A stretch of 23,045 nucleotides of DNA from CALKKN01 sp050118555 (GCA_050118555.1 JASFKQ010000035.1:1-23045); one strand, 5' to 3'. Shown: positions 15,235-23,045, numbered from the stretch's first letter. The notes: generated by a model not told the origin, from the sequence alone. Program-made: numbers and translations.

Positions 15235-15265
15235 AAAAACCCCGCCCCCTGGCGGGGTTTTTTTT
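15235..15265. terminator. Strong bidirectional intrinsic terminator
   Basis: AAAAACCCCGCC (15235-15246), loop CCCT, then GGCGGGGTTTTT (15251-15262) and further T residues form a 12-bp stem with a T-tail on the + strand. The A-run supplies a T-tail on the - strand. It ends the cold-shock transcript and the convergent peptidase transcript. The TAA stop of the - strand gene (15266-15264) overlaps its edge. Confidence 0.93.
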
Positions 15266-16283
15266 ACCGTCCGGGTTCCGATCCGGGACTTTCCGCCGCG
15301 AGCTCGGCCGCGAGCTGTCGTAACAGTGCGGCGTGGGCGGCCACCCGCTGCGCGAGTGCGAATTCCGCGGCGGGCGTTTCGAACACGAGCACGGTGTGCG
15401 CCCGCGGACCCGGAATCACGCGCCCGTCGGCGATGATCGATGCGGCACTCATCAACTCGTCTATCGAACTGTCGGCCACTGGCCCGATGACCCCGTTTTC
15501 GATGGTCTCGCCAAAGCGCGTCTGACCACCCATCTTCAGCGGCAACCCATGCTCGCGCAGCACCCGCACCGCGGTCAGAGCCAATGGATCGCCGGCGCCC
15601 AGCACGCCCTGGGAATAGACGTAGCCCTCGCTGATGAGGTCGTCTTCGTGCAGGTCAATGCTCGCTTCCGGCGGATAGTCCCCGGTGTGAGCCAGCACGT
15701 AGCTGGTGATCGCGTCCGCCTCCGGGCTCGAGGGCCCCGGCGATCGCGCCCGCCCGGGCCGATCCGGGTCTGGCAGCAGGTGCGAAGAGTCTCCGACGCT
15801 CTGGCCCTCTGCATCGGGAGAATAAACAGGCATATTCAGGTATCGCCAGTTGTGCACGTAGCCTTGCGGATTATTCAGTGGCATCAGCACCAAGGCGCGG
15901 TGCTCACCGAGTTCGGCGATTGCATCGATGGACGCCGCGATCGCGTTGGGGCCCGCGGTTTCCTCACCGTGGATACCGGACAGGATCCAAACCGCGGGGC
16001 CGGTGTGTTTCGTGCGCAACGCGATGATCGGCAGCGCCGTCTCCCGGCCTGCCGGGCGGGATTCGGTCACGATGTCGAGCACCCAGCCCCGGTCGCGAAG
16101 CGACAGGTAACTGTCGTAAAGCGACTGGATCGGCGCGCGTCCGTCGGGATGGGTCTGAACGGTATCGGGTACTAGCGGTCGATCTGCCATGACAGTGGCG
16201 GACCAGAGCCATGCGAGTCCCATTACAGCAGCGCGGCTGGCCCGGGTCGGTGGCCGGGAGCGGATGTCGGCATGTGAATCCAT
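15264..16283 (-). CDS. Exported M14-type zinc carboxypeptidase/deacylase
   Basis: This is a 339-residue protein from the ATG at 16283; a GTG at 16304 is possible. The N-terminus has a basic region and a hydrophobic stretch ending ATVMA (about residue 33), consistent with Sec export to the periplasm. The fold is M14/succinylglutamate-desuccinylase-like, with zinc ligands in GIHGEE (H105, E108) and IDLHEDD (H212) and the likely catalytic glutamate in LVFETPA (E302). Such enzymes cleave C-terminal residues from peptides (including peptidoglycan peptides) or amide-linked acyl groups; the substrate is unknown. It is alone on its strand, downstream of the MFS gene after a decayed fragment. Its stop falls in the shared terminator. 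Confidence 0.85.
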   Translation of the reverse strand: MDSHADIRSRPPTRASRAAVMGLAWLWSATVMADRPLVPDTVQTHPDGRAPIQSLYDSYLSLRDRGWVLDIVTESRPAGRETALPIIALRTKHTGPAVWILSGIHGEETAGPNAIAASIDAIAELGEHRALVLMPLNNPQGYVHNWRYLNMPVYSPDAEGQSVGDSSHLLPDPDRPGRARSPGPSSPEADAITSYVLAHTGDYPPEASIDLHEDDLISEGYVYSQGVLGAGDPLALTAVRVLREHGLPLKMGGQTRFGETIENGVIGPVADSSIDELMSAASIIADGRVIPGPRAHTVLVFETPAAEFALAQRVAAHAALLRQLAAELAAESPGSEPGR

Positions 16284-16363
16284 GGCGGCATGATACGTCG
16301 CCACGCGCTACTTGTCGCCATGGAAGACGGGCGAGGCGGGCGCCCCGCCCGGGAAGTCGCGGA

Positions 16364-16606
16364 TTACCGCATCGTGGGATCCAGGCATATCAGGGGCTCG
16401 TCCTCGTCGTGAGGGACATGGACATTGCCGATTTCCGTGGCGCCGGAGATGTTCTGACAGGCATCCACCACCGTTGCATCGAGACGGTAGCGACGGCCGT
16501 CGAGCAGTCCGCCGGCACGTTCGGAGCGCGCTCAGAAACCATGGGAATCCGGATCGAGGATGCAGTCATTCACGGTGTTCCCATCGCCCGGACCGGTACT
16601 CGCCCG
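16364..16606 (-). pseudogene. Decayed Ig-like domain fragment following the MFS stop
   Basis: On the - strand, in the same frame as the transporter and directly after its stop, protein-like sequence reads NTVNDCILDPDSHGF, then an in-frame TGA at 16532-16534, then ARSERAGGLLDGRRYRLDA, TVVDACQNIS and GNVHVPHDEDE, ending at TAA 16364-16366. The pattern (S/G)ERAG..DGRRY...VVDA..N....VHVPHD resembles the last strands of bacterial Ig-like repeats, usually of the form dGRvYt...vtDasGN....vtVPHD. There is no start codon with a ribosome site. I read it as the C-terminal remnant of a lost secreted or surface protein. The family match is from memory of the motif and is moderate. Confidence 0.45.
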
Positions 16607-17965
16607 TCACGCCGGAGGTTTCGTCGCGGTCCCGGGGCCCGGGTGCTCGTGTTTTGAAAGCCCCTCCGCCAGTGATTCCAGGCTAAGGCCCTTGGTCTCC
16701 GGCATCACAAACAGGACGAACAGCAGTTGCAGCACCATCATCGCGGCGAAGAAGGCGAAGATGCCCGCACCGCTGAACGCACCGAGCACCGACGGCATCG
16801 CCAGGGTAATGGTCGCCGCGAAGATCCAGTGCGTTCCGGATCCCAGCGATTGCCCGCGCGTACGGACATTGTTGGGAAAAATCTCGGCGATGAAGACCCA
16901 GATCACGGCCCCCTGGCCGACCGCGTGCGAGGCGATGAAGAGGAAGACGAAGAATACGACCGTCATGCCGCCGGCCCCGGAACCGAAGGCCCAGGAAACC
17001 GCCGCCAGCGAGATGATGTAGCCGATCGAACCGATCAGCATCAGGGTCTTGCGGCCCGCCCGGTCGATCAGATACATGCCCAGCAGCGTCGCCACCAGGT
17101 TCACCAGCCCGATGCCAGCGCTCGACAACAGCGCGGAGCCCGTGTCCAGCCCGGCCAGTTCAAACACCCGCGGTGCGAAGTAGATGATGAAATTTATTCC
17201 GGAAAGCTGGTTGAACGCCGCCACCAGGAAAGCCAGCAAAATGGGAAAGGCGTAGGCTCGCGTGAACAGCCGATCCTGCCGGAATTCACCCTGTGCGTGG
17301 CGAATTTCCGCGATGGTTCGGTCCACGCGGGCGTGGTCGGCCAGGTCGAGAATCCGGCGGCAGGCCGCCTCGTCGTTCTTCCGCAACAGCAACCAGCGAG
17401 GACTCTCGGGCACACCGGTCACCAGCAGCACGAAGGCCAGCGCCGGGATCGCCTCGACGCCCAGCATCCAGCGCCAGTCGAGGCCGAAGAATTCGGTCAG
17501 AGCGTAATTGGAAAAGAACGCCACGAGAATGCCGAACACGATCTGGAACTGGTACAGCGCCACCAGGCGGCCGCGCGTTCCCGGGGGCGCGATTTCAGAG
17601 ATGTAGGCCGGCGCGACGATCGAGGAGATACCGACGCCCAGGCCCCCAACGAGCCGCATGACGGAGAAGGTGTAGGGATCGGGTGCGGCAGCCGAGCCCA
17701 ACGCGGAGACGAGATAGAGTATCCCGATGCCGACCAGGGTCGGCTTGCGCCCGAAGCGTTCGCAGGGCAGGTTCCCGAACAGCGCGCCGAGCACCGTACC
17801 CCAGAGTGCCGAAGACATGATGAAAACCCCGTGGAACAGGTCTCCGGTCCTCCACAGCGCCTGTATCGGCTGGTCTGCGCCGGAGATCACTGCGGTGTCG
17901 AAGCCAAACAACAAGCCCGCGAGGGCCACGGTGATGGACCAGTAGGCGATCTTCGTGTTCATCAT
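16607..17965 (-). CDS. MFS sugar porter (SP family, glucose/xylose/fructose type)
   Basis: This inner-membrane H+-sugar symporter-like protein has 12 predicted helices and about 452 residues from ATG 17965 (ATG 17962 is equivalent). Sugar-porter signatures are GFDTAVISGA in helix 1, ERFGRKP in loop 2-3, PESPRWLL after helix 6, FNQLSGINFIIYFAP in helix 7, DRAGRK in loop 8-9 and PETKGLSLE after helix 12. An in-frame ATG at 17998 is less likely because it falls inside a 19-bp palindrome in the promoter region. It is divergent from an exported GH32 enzyme, so fructose or short fructo-oligosaccharide uptake is a reasonable inference. Confidence 0.92.
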   Translation of the reverse strand: MMNTKIAYWSITVALAGLLFGFDTAVISGADQPIQALWRTGDLFHGVFIMSSALWGTVLGALFGNLPCERFGRKPTLVGIGILYLVSALGSAAAPDPYTFSVMRLVGGLGVGISSIVAPAYISEIAPPGTRGRLVALYQFQIVFGILVAFFSNYALTEFFGLDWRWMLGVEAIPALAFVLLVTGVPESPRWLLLRKNDEAACRRILDLADHARVDRTIAEIRHAQGEFRQDRLFTRAYAFPILLAFLVAAFNQLSGINFIIYFAPRVFELAGLDTGSALLSSAGIGLVNLVATLLGMYLIDRAGRKTLMLIGSIGYIISLAAVSWAFGSGAGGMTVVFFVFLFIASHAVGQGAVIWVFIAEIFPNNVRTRGQSLGSGTHWIFAATITLAMPSVLGAFSGAGIFAFFAAMMVLQLLFVLFVMPETKGLSLESLAEGLSKHEHPGPGTATKPPA

Positions 17966-17993
17966 TTCAGTGTAAACAGGCTGATCCGGCCTT

Positions 17994-18012
17994 TGCATCC
18001 CCGGGGGTTGCA
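17994..18012. promoter_or_regulatory. 19-bp near-palindromic operator candidate
   Basis: TGCATCCCCGGGGGTTGCA matches its own reverse complement at 16 of 19 positions (TGCA-n-CCCC-n-GGGG-n-TGCA). It lies about 30 bases upstream of the MFS start and 95 bases upstream of the GH32 start. That position, symmetric between two divergent sugar genes, suits a dimeric regulator of the LacI or similar type. No such regulator gene is in the window. Confidence 0.5.
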
Positions 18013-18107
18013 GACAGACGAAAGCAATGCGCCTGTCGAATCATGGGCAAGATGGGATAATGGGCAGGATGAGACTTGTGGCCATAACGGAGAAGGCGTC
18101 CGGGGGG

Positions 18108-19736
18108 ATGACGAAGCGGTCGTGCCGGAAGGGAAGGCTATTCCGCCTGATTGCCGCAGCCGTGCTTTTCGCAGTCAACGGCATTACATTCGCGCAGGAA
18201 CAGACAAGCGGGGCCGTTGCGCAGACCGCGCCGCTATACGCAGAGCCGCACCGGCCCCAGGTGCATTTCTCACCCCCGTCGATGTGGATGAACGACCCCA
18301 ACGGCCTGGTCTGGTTCAAGGGTGAGTACCACCTCTTCTACCAGTATTACCCGGACGACAAGGTATGGGGCCCGATGCACTGGGGCCATGCGGTCAGCAC
18401 GGACCTGGTGCACTGGAAAAACCTGCCAGTGGCCCTGTACCCGGACAAGCTGGGCTACATCTTCTCGGGCAGCGCCGTCGTCGACCGTGACAACACCAGC
18501 GGCTTCGGCCGGAACGGCCAGCCCCCGCTGGTTGCGATCTATACCTACCACGACGCGGAAAGGGCCAAGGCCAGAACGCAGGACCATGAATACCAGGGCA
18601 TCGCGTACAGCAATGACCGGGGACGGACCTGGACCAAGTACAAGGGCAACCCGGTGTTGCCCAACGAGAACAAGCAAAAGGACTTTCGCGACCCGAAGGT
18701 GTTTTGGCACGAAGCCTCTGGCAAGTGGGTAATGGCGCTTTCCGCCAACGACCACGTCGAATTCTGGGGGTCACCCGATCTGAAGTCCTGGAATCATCTG
18801 AGTGATTTCGGTCGCGCCTGGGGCGCACACGGGGGCGTATGGGAGTGCCCGGACCTCGTTGAAATGAAAGTGGCCGACGGCGACGGGTCGCGCTGGGTGC
18901 TGATCCAGAATCTGAATCCCGGCGGTCCGCAGGGGGGCTCGGGGACGCAGTACTTCGTGGGGGACTTCGACGGCGCCCACTACACGCTGGACGAGTCCTT
19001 CAAGGCCACGTTGCAGCAGGAAGGCGCCGTCTGGCTCGACGCCGGGCCTGACGACTACGCCGGCGTTACCTGGTCAGGCGTGCCCAGGGAGGACGGCCGC
19101 ACGCTGTTCATCGGCTGGATGGGTAACTGGAACTATGCGCAGAAGGTGCCGACCGATCCCTGGCGCAGCGCGATGACCCTGCCGCGCGAACTGACCCTCC
19201 ACCGGACCAGCGCGGGACTTCGTGTCTTCTCCCGGCCGGTCGCCGAACTGCAGCGCCTGCGCGGCGCGTCGAGCGAAATTGGCAAGCTGGCGATCATGGC
19301 GGACAGCGACGTTCCGCTCGCGACGGCGTTCCCGGTCGCCGTCAGCGAGGTGATCGTGGAATTCGAACTCCCCGAAGCCGGGGAGTACGACCTGGGCATC
19401 CAGCTCTCGAACGACATCGGCGAGCGTTTCCGCGTGGGCTATGACGGCGGCACGGGTGAGCTCTACATGGATCGAACCGCGGCGGGCGACTCTTCCTTCG
19501 CGAAGGACTTCGCCGGCGTGCATCGGACGCGCCGCCTCTCCGAAAGCCGGGTCCTGCGCCTGCATCTGTTTTTCGACGTGGCTTCCGCCGAGTTGTTCGC
19601 GGATGACGGCGCCAATGTGATGACCGAAATTTTCTTCCCGACCATGGATTACTCGCACATGAGCTTCTATTCGAACGGGGCCGGTGTGCGCGTCTTGCAA
19701 GGGCGGGTCTTTCAGCTCACCGGCATCTGGCAATGA
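18108..19736 (+). CDS. Exported glycoside hydrolase family 32 (levanase/fructan beta-fructosidase)
   Basis: This is 542 residues from ATG 18108, chosen because it yields a clear Sec signal (basic MTKRSCRKGRLFR, hydrophobic LIAAAVLFAV, cleavage after ITFA); upstream ATGs at 18027, 18060 and 18069 only lengthen the charged leader. GH32 enzymes hydrolyse terminal beta-fructosyl bonds in sucrose, levan or inulin with retention. All three catalytic motifs are present: WMNDPNG with nucleophile D63, FRDP with the transition-state aspartate at 195, and WECPDL with acid/base E246. A C-terminal beta-sandwich of about 150 residues follows the five-blade propeller. It sits opposite an MFS sugar porter. 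Exo- versus endo-activity cannot be told from sequence. Confidence 0.95.
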   Translation: MTKRSCRKGRLFRLIAAAVLFAVNGITFAQEQTSGAVAQTAPLYAEPHRPQVHFSPPSMWMNDPNGLVWFKGEYHLFYQYYPDDKVWGPMHWGHAVSTDLVHWKNLPVALYPDKLGYIFSGSAVVDRDNTSGFGRNGQPPLVAIYTYHDAERAKARTQDHEYQGIAYSNDRGRTWTKYKGNPVLPNENKQKDFRDPKVFWHEASGKWVMALSANDHVEFWGSPDLKSWNHLSDFGRAWGAHGGVWECPDLVEMKVADGDGSRWVLIQNLNPGGPQGGSGTQYFVGDFDGAHYTLDESFKATLQQEGAVWLDAGPDDYAGVTWSGVPREDGRTLFIGWMGNWNYAQKVPTDPWRSAMTLPRELTLHRTSAGLRVFSRPVAELQRLRGASSEIGKLAIMADSDVPLATAFPVAVSEVIVEFELPEAGEYDLGIQLSNDIGERFRVGYDGGTGELYMDRTAAGDSSFAKDFAGVHRTRRLSESRVLRLHLFFDVASAELFADDGANVMTEIFFPTMDYSHMSFYSNGAGVRVLQGRVFQLTGIWQ

Positions 19737-19785
19737 CGCCGGTGTCGGGTGCCTGGCCAGGTGGCCGGAACGAGAGGATGAACCC

Positions 19786-20688
19786 ATGAGTTACGTTAAA
19801 GCCAATCGACCCGTCTGCACCCAGGCCGGCGGTCCCATCGAACTCGTGATCGAGCCGCGGCCCCGCGACCTGGGAGGTTTCAGCGTCCGGCGCGTACTGC
19901 CGGCGCGCGAACGGCGCATGGTGGGGCCATTCATCTTTTTCGACCACCTGGGGCCCGCCGAATTTCCTCCCGGTGAGGGCATACAGGTGCGGCCCCACCC
20001 GCACATCGGCCTGGCCGCAGTCACGTACCTGTTCGAGGGGGAAATGATGCACCGGGACAGCCTGGGCTGCGTGCAGGCCATCCGGCCCGGCGCCGTCAAC
20101 CTGATGACCGCGGGCCGTGGCATTGTGCACTCCGAGCGGGCAGGCGAAGACCTGGACAGCCACTCTCGATTGCACGGCATCCAGTCGTGGATGGCGCTAC
20201 CGGAAGGGGAGGAAGAGCGCGAGCCCACTTTTCTGCATTATCCTGCCGAGGCGCTGCCGGTCGTCGATCACAGGGGTGCGCGGATTCGCGTGATCATCGG
20301 CGAGGCGTTCGGCCAGGTCTCGCCGGTCGCTACCTGCGCACCGACGCTGTACCTGGAGTGCCGGATGCCACAGGGCGTGGCGCTGGAACTGCCCGAGACC
20401 TGCGAGGAACTCGCCATCTACGTGGTCTCGGGGCGGCTGCGTGCGGGCCAGGTGACCCTTGGGGCTGGCCTCATGGCGATAGCAGCCCCGGACGACAGCC
20501 TCTGCCCGGAAGCCCTGGAGGAAAGCGTGGTGATGGTGATCGGCGGCAGCACGCTCGGCGAGCGGCACATCTGGTGGAATTTTGTCGCCTCTTCCAAAGG
20601 GCGCATCGAACAGGCCAAAGCCGACTGGAAGGAGGGGCGCTTCGACCCCGTACCGGGTGACGACGAGTCCGTTCCGCTGCCGGACTAG
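19786..20688 (+). CDS. Pirin family protein (bicupin)
   Basis: This is 300 residues from ATG 19786, with GAGAGGA about seven bases upstream. The N-terminal cupin carries the metal site of pirins: RPHPHIG (H71, H73) and later IVHSERAG (H115, E117). These correspond in order and spacing to the four ligands of human pirin. The C-terminal cupin (about 180-270) lacks such a site, as usual. Bacterial pirins have been described as quercetin dioxygenases or as redox-linked regulators of central metabolism; which applies is unknown. It starts 49 bases after the GH32 stop with no terminator between, so read-through is possible, but no functional link is evident. Confidence 0.92.
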   Translation: MSYVKANRPVCTQAGGPIELVIEPRPRDLGGFSVRRVLPARERRMVGPFIFFDHLGPAEFPPGEGIQVRPHPHIGLAAVTYLFEGEMMHRDSLGCVQAIRPGAVNLMTAGRGIVHSERAGEDLDSHSRLHGIQSWMALPEGEEEREPTFLHYPAEALPVVDHRGARIRVIIGEAFGQVSPVATCAPTLYLECRMPQGVALELPETCEELAIYVVSGRLRAGQVTLGAGLMAIAAPDDSLCPEALEESVVMVIGGSTLGERHIWWNFVASSKGRIEQAKADWKEGRFDPVPGDDESVPLPD

Positions 20689-20847
20689 GGTCAGCGGCAA
20701 GCTGTCCGCGCACGGCTCGGCCCGCTCCCACCGGACGGTTTCTGTGGAAGCGTTCCAGGGCCCATGTGATTGAATCAACGGACGTTCGGTCCAGGTTTCA
20801 GCCTCCGGTTCGTGGATGCAACGTGCAAAACTGGCGCGTCCCGGCAA

Positions 20848-20886
20848 TAATTAATCATTTGACTTAATCAAGCGATTAATTAAAAT
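20848..20886 (+). promoter_or_regulatory. Promoter overlapped by a large inverted repeat (cecR operator candidate)
   Basis: Two 15-base arms (20848-20862 and 20868-20882) pair at 13 of 15 positions around a 5-base centre. The outer half-site is TAATTAATC...GATTAATTA. A promoter lies within: TTGACT (20859-20864), 16 bases, TAAAAT (20881-20886). A repressor bound to the repeat would cover both boxes. It sits just before the TetR-type gene at 20894, consistent with autoregulation (inference). The local AT-richness stands out from the surrounding GC-rich DNA. Confidence 0.75.
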
Positions 20887-20893
20887 AGTAATT

Positions 20894-21583
20894 ATGAGCG
20901 ACGCGAACAATCAAACGAGCGTTGGCCGCGGCGATGCGACCCGGGAGGCGCTGGTTGCGGCCGCCATCGATGTATTCGGGCGTGACGGATTCAACGCCGC
21001 GAGCACCCGCGCGATCAGCCGGGCCGCCGGCGTCAACCAGGCGTTGATCGGCTACCATTTCGGGGGCAAGCCGGGCCTTTACCTGGCGGCGATCCGTCAC
21101 ATCGCCGAAAGCCTGCGGGCCCGTCTGGGTCCGCTGCTCGAAGTCATCGAAACGGAACTCTCAACAGGCGAGGTGGGCCTGAACCCGGAACAGAAGGCAA
21201 GACAGGCGCTTGCGCTGCTGCATCGCCTCACCGACACCTTTGTTGCGGTGCTCGCCAGCGAAGAATCCGCAACGTGGGCCCGCCTGATTCTGCGTGAGCA
21301 ACAGGACCCCTCGGAAGGCTTTGATATCTTCTACGACGAAATCATGCACCGGATGCTTGGGGCGACGGCGCGTCTGGTGAAGCGGACGCACCGGGGCGCC
21401 ACCCTGACAGATCAACAGGCGAAACTCACTGCGGTTACGGTCCTGGGCCAGGTGATCGTATTTCGTGCGGCGCGGGCGGCCGTGCTGCGCGGAATGGGCT
21501 GGGACCGGCTGCAACCGACTCAAATCGAAACCATCAAGGCCCTGCTGCGGCGTAACGTCGTGGCAATGCTCGAGACGGAGTAA
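20894..21583 (+). CDS. cecR: TetR-family regulator, CecR (YbiH) type
   Basis: This 229-residue protein has a TetR helix-turn-helix at about residues 17-62 (AAIDVFGRDGFNAASTRAIS, then AAGVNQALIGYHFGGKPGLY). Its C-terminal ligand domain resembles the CecR/DUF1956 family (WARLILREQQDPSEGFDIFY). In E. coli, CecR represses the ybhGFSR efflux operon and responds to certain antibiotics. The same partners follow here, ybhG 5 bases after this stop and then ybhF, which supports the name. The ATG at 20894 has no Shine-Dalgarno sequence and lies about 7-8 bases after the predicted -10 box, so the mRNA may be leaderless. No good downstream start exists in the N-terminal helices. Confidence 0.88.
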   Translation: MSDANNQTSVGRGDATREALVAAAIDVFGRDGFNAASTRAISRAAGVNQALIGYHFGGKPGLYLAAIRHIAESLRARLGPLLEVIETELSTGEVGLNPEQKARQALALLHRLTDTFVAVLASEESATWARLILREQQDPSEGFDIFYDEIMHRMLGATARLVKRTHRGATLTDQQAKLTAVTVLGQVIVFRAARAAVLRGMGWDRLQPTQIETIKALLRRNVVAMLETE

Positions 21584-21588
21584 AGATC

Positions 21589-22590
21589 GTGAATGCAAAG
21601 AAGAGAATCCTCGTCGTCCTCGTCATCGCAACACTGGCGGCGATCGGCTATTCCATCTGGACTCGCGTGGTCGAAGAGGAAAACGCCGACTCGCTGACAC
21701 TCTATGGCAACGTCGACATCCGGGAGGTCGAGCTGGCCTTCCGGGTCGCGGGCCGGATGCAATCGATGCGTTATGACGAAGGCGATACCGTGGGCGCCGG
21801 CGAATTGCTCGCCACGCTGGATCCCGTGCCTTACCAGGAGGCGCTCACCGTGGCCAAAGCGCGTGTCGCGCAGGCCAGTGCGCAGGTCGACAAGCTCAAG
21901 GCCGGGACCCGGCCGCAGGAAGTGGCCCGGGCGCGCGCCGGCGTCCGCCAGGCTCTGGCGGCCTCATCCAATGCCGAAAGCGAGTACAAACGCATCAGCG
22001 GCCTGCTCGAAACGGGCGCCACCAGCGTCAAGGCCCGCGACGCCGCCGAGGCCCGGCGCGACGAGGCGGCGGCCAACCTGGCTTCGGCCCGTGAGGCGCT
22101 GGCGCTGGCCCAGGAAGGCTTTCGCGCCGAGGACATCGCCGCCGCCGAGGCGGATCTGGCGGCAGCCAAAGCGCAGCAGTCGATCGCCGAGACGCAGCTC
22201 GAAGACACCAAGTTGGTGGCGCCGAGCGACGGCACCCTGATTTCCCGGCTGCGTGAACCCGGCAGCATGCTAGCCGCCGGCGCACCGGTGTACTCGCTGT
22301 CGCTGCGCGATCCCATCTACGTCCGTGCCTATGTCGACGAACCCCATCTCGGCCGGCTGGCGCCAGGCGCGCACGTCACGGTCACTACCGACAGTTCGGA
22401 CACCGTCTACGAAGGTACGATCGGCTTCATTTCGCCACGCGCTGAATTCACGCCCCGAAGTGTCGAGACCACCGAGCTCAGGACGGATCTCGTCTACCGC
22501 CTGCGTATCGTCATCGCGAAAGGCGACGAGGGCCTGCGACAGGGCATGCCGGTAACGGTCCACGTGCCACTGGATGACGCCAGCGAGTAA
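21589..22590 (+). CDS. ybhG: HlyD/YbhG-type periplasmic adaptor of ABC efflux pump
   Basis: This 333-residue protein is close in size to E. coli YbhG. An N-terminal membrane anchor (about residues 6-24) is followed by a biotinyl-lipoyl-like half (VELAFRVAGRMQSMRYDEGD), then a long alanine-rich coiled-coil hairpin (about 83-210). The second lipoyl half (DTKLVAPSDGTLISRLREPG) and a beta-barrel follow (YVRAYVDEPHLGRLAPG). It links an inner-membrane ABC exporter to an outer-membrane channel. The start is a GTG at 21589 with GGAG about eight bases upstream, overlapping the end region of cecR in one transcript. The next gene begins 5 bases after its stop. Confidence 0.9.
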   Translation: MNAKKRILVVLVIATLAAIGYSIWTRVVEEENADSLTLYGNVDIREVELAFRVAGRMQSMRYDEGDTVGAGELLATLDPVPYQEALTVAKARVAQASAQVDKLKAGTRPQEVARARAGVRQALAASSNAESEYKRISGLLETGATSVKARDAAEARRDEAAANLASAREALALAQEGFRAEDIAAAEADLAAAKAQQSIAETQLEDTKLVAPSDGTLISRLREPGSMLAAGAPVYSLSLRDPIYVRAYVDEPHLGRLAPGAHVTVTTDSSDTVYEGTIGFISPRAEFTPRSVETTELRTDLVYRLRIVIAKGDEGLRQGMPVTVHVPLDDASE

Positions 22591-22595
22591 GCGCC

Positions 22596-23045
22596 ATGGC
22601 CGCCGTCGAAATCATGGGTGCCGGCAAGCGCTTCGGCGAAATCGAGGCGCTGGGCTCGATCGATGCGACGATCGAGGCCGGGCGCCTGACCGGCCTCGTC
22701 GGGCCGGACGGCGCAGGCAAGACGACTTTGTTACGCATGCTGGCCGCGCTGATGGCTCCGACCAGCGGGCGCATCGTGGTTGCCGGAGTCGACGTGGTCG
22801 AGGAACCTGCCGCGGTCCATGTTCGGACCGGGTACATGCCTCAGCGTTTCGGGCTTTACGAAGACCTCTCGGTGATCGAAAACCTGCGGCTTTACGCCGA
22901 CCTGCGCGGAGTCGCGGTCGCGAAAGATGGTGGTCGCGAGGGCCTGTTCGAACGCCTGCTCCGGTTCACGCAACTGGAACCGTTCAAGGCCCGCCTTGCC
23001 GGCCGGCTTTCGGGCGGGATGAAGCAGAAGCTGGGGCTGGCCTGC
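22596..23045 (+). CDS. ybhF: ABC transporter ATP-binding protein, YbhF type (5' part)
   Basis: The gene starts at ATG 22596 and remains open to the right edge, with 150 codons visible. Walker A is GPDGAGKTT (about residues 36-44), the Q-loop region is YMPQRFGLYEDLSV and the ABC signature is LSGGMKQK just before the edge. The GPDGAGKTT form with Asp at the third position is typical of YbhF-like ATPases, which carry two ATPase domains in one chain; only part of the first is visible. It should energise export through the YbhS/YbhR permeases expected next. It follows ybhG by 5 bases in the cecR-led operon. Confidence 0.9.
   Translation, partial: MAAVEIMGAGKRFGEIEALGSIDATIEAGRLTGLVGPDGAGKTTLLRMLAALMAPTSGRIVVAGVDVVEEPAAVHVRTGYMPQRFGLYEDLSVIENLRLYADLRGVAVAKDGGREGLFERLLRFTQLEPFKARLAGRLSGGMKQKLGLAC

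Noticed and set aside
16335..16349. GGCGGG-CGC-CCCGCC hairpin between the decayed fragment and the M14 gene
   Set aside because: The stem is short and all G/C with no T-run on either strand. It is expected by chance in this base composition, so it is not called a terminator.
16532..16534. In-frame TGA in the Ig-like fragment as a selenocysteine codon
   Set aside because: No SECIS-like hairpin was apparent, the family has no selenocysteine, there is no start codon, and the fragment is already separated from the transporter by another stop. Decay is simpler.
16727..18325. A 532-codon open frame opposite the MFS gene and running into the GH32 gene
   Set aside because: It overlaps two genes with intact motifs, and its translation is a charged shadow sequence.

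Overview
This GC-rich window comes from a Gram-negative bacterium. It encodes an outer-membrane TonB-dependent receptor, several Sec signal peptides, a Na+-translocating NADH:quinone reductase (Na+-NQR) and a PbgA/YejM-type inner-membrane protein. Together with a BCCT osmolyte transporter and a CecR-YbhGF efflux locus, this points to a gammaproteobacterium, probably marine or salt-adapted. That placement is inference from gene content; no rRNA or other taxonomic marker is present. No tRNA, rRNA, CRISPR array or insertion sequence was seen.

Layout. (1) 1-2226, + strand: the 3' end of an nqr operon (nqrE partial, nqrF, nqrM) followed by a two-CBS-domain protein, all with overlapping or abutting stop/start codons. 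(2) 2227-3037: no intact gene. It holds an 18-bp perfect palindrome and a broken glycosyltransferase on the - strand. (3) 3038-4879, +: a PbgA/YejM-like sulfatase-fold membrane protein. (4) 9961-4890, -: a probable three-gene operon of TonB-dependent receptor, TPR-sulfotransferase and exported histidine phosphatase, preceded by a good sigma70-like promoter. (5) 10212-10694, +: a MarR regulator, divergent from the receptor operon and convergent with a BCCT transporter (12249-10705, -). (6) 14583-12315, -: a complete partner-switching module, made of a cyclic-nucleotide-domain/PP2C phosphatase, a STAS antagonist and an RsbW-like kinase, with no sigma factor beside it. (7) 15009-15215, +: a cold-shock protein with a long leader and a strong bidirectional terminator. 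(8) 16283-15264, -: a periplasmic M14-type metallopeptidase or deacylase. (9) 16607-19736: a divergent sugar-porter MFS transporter and exported GH32 fructan hydrolase, with a 19-bp near-palindrome between them. A decayed Ig-like domain fragment follows the transporter stop in the same frame. (10) 19786-20688, +: a pirin-like protein. (11) 20894 to the end, +: cecR-ybhG-ybhF', with a large inverted repeat laid over the promoter of what may be a leaderless regulator mRNA.

How the genes fit together. The nqr genes and the BCCT carrier fit a sodium-based, osmotically adapted lifestyle. GH32 and the MFS porter form a minimal scheme of periplasmic fructan cleavage and monosaccharide uptake. The receptor/sulfotransferase/phosphatase operon and the orphan partner switch are the least explained multi-gene units and are the best candidates for new biology here.
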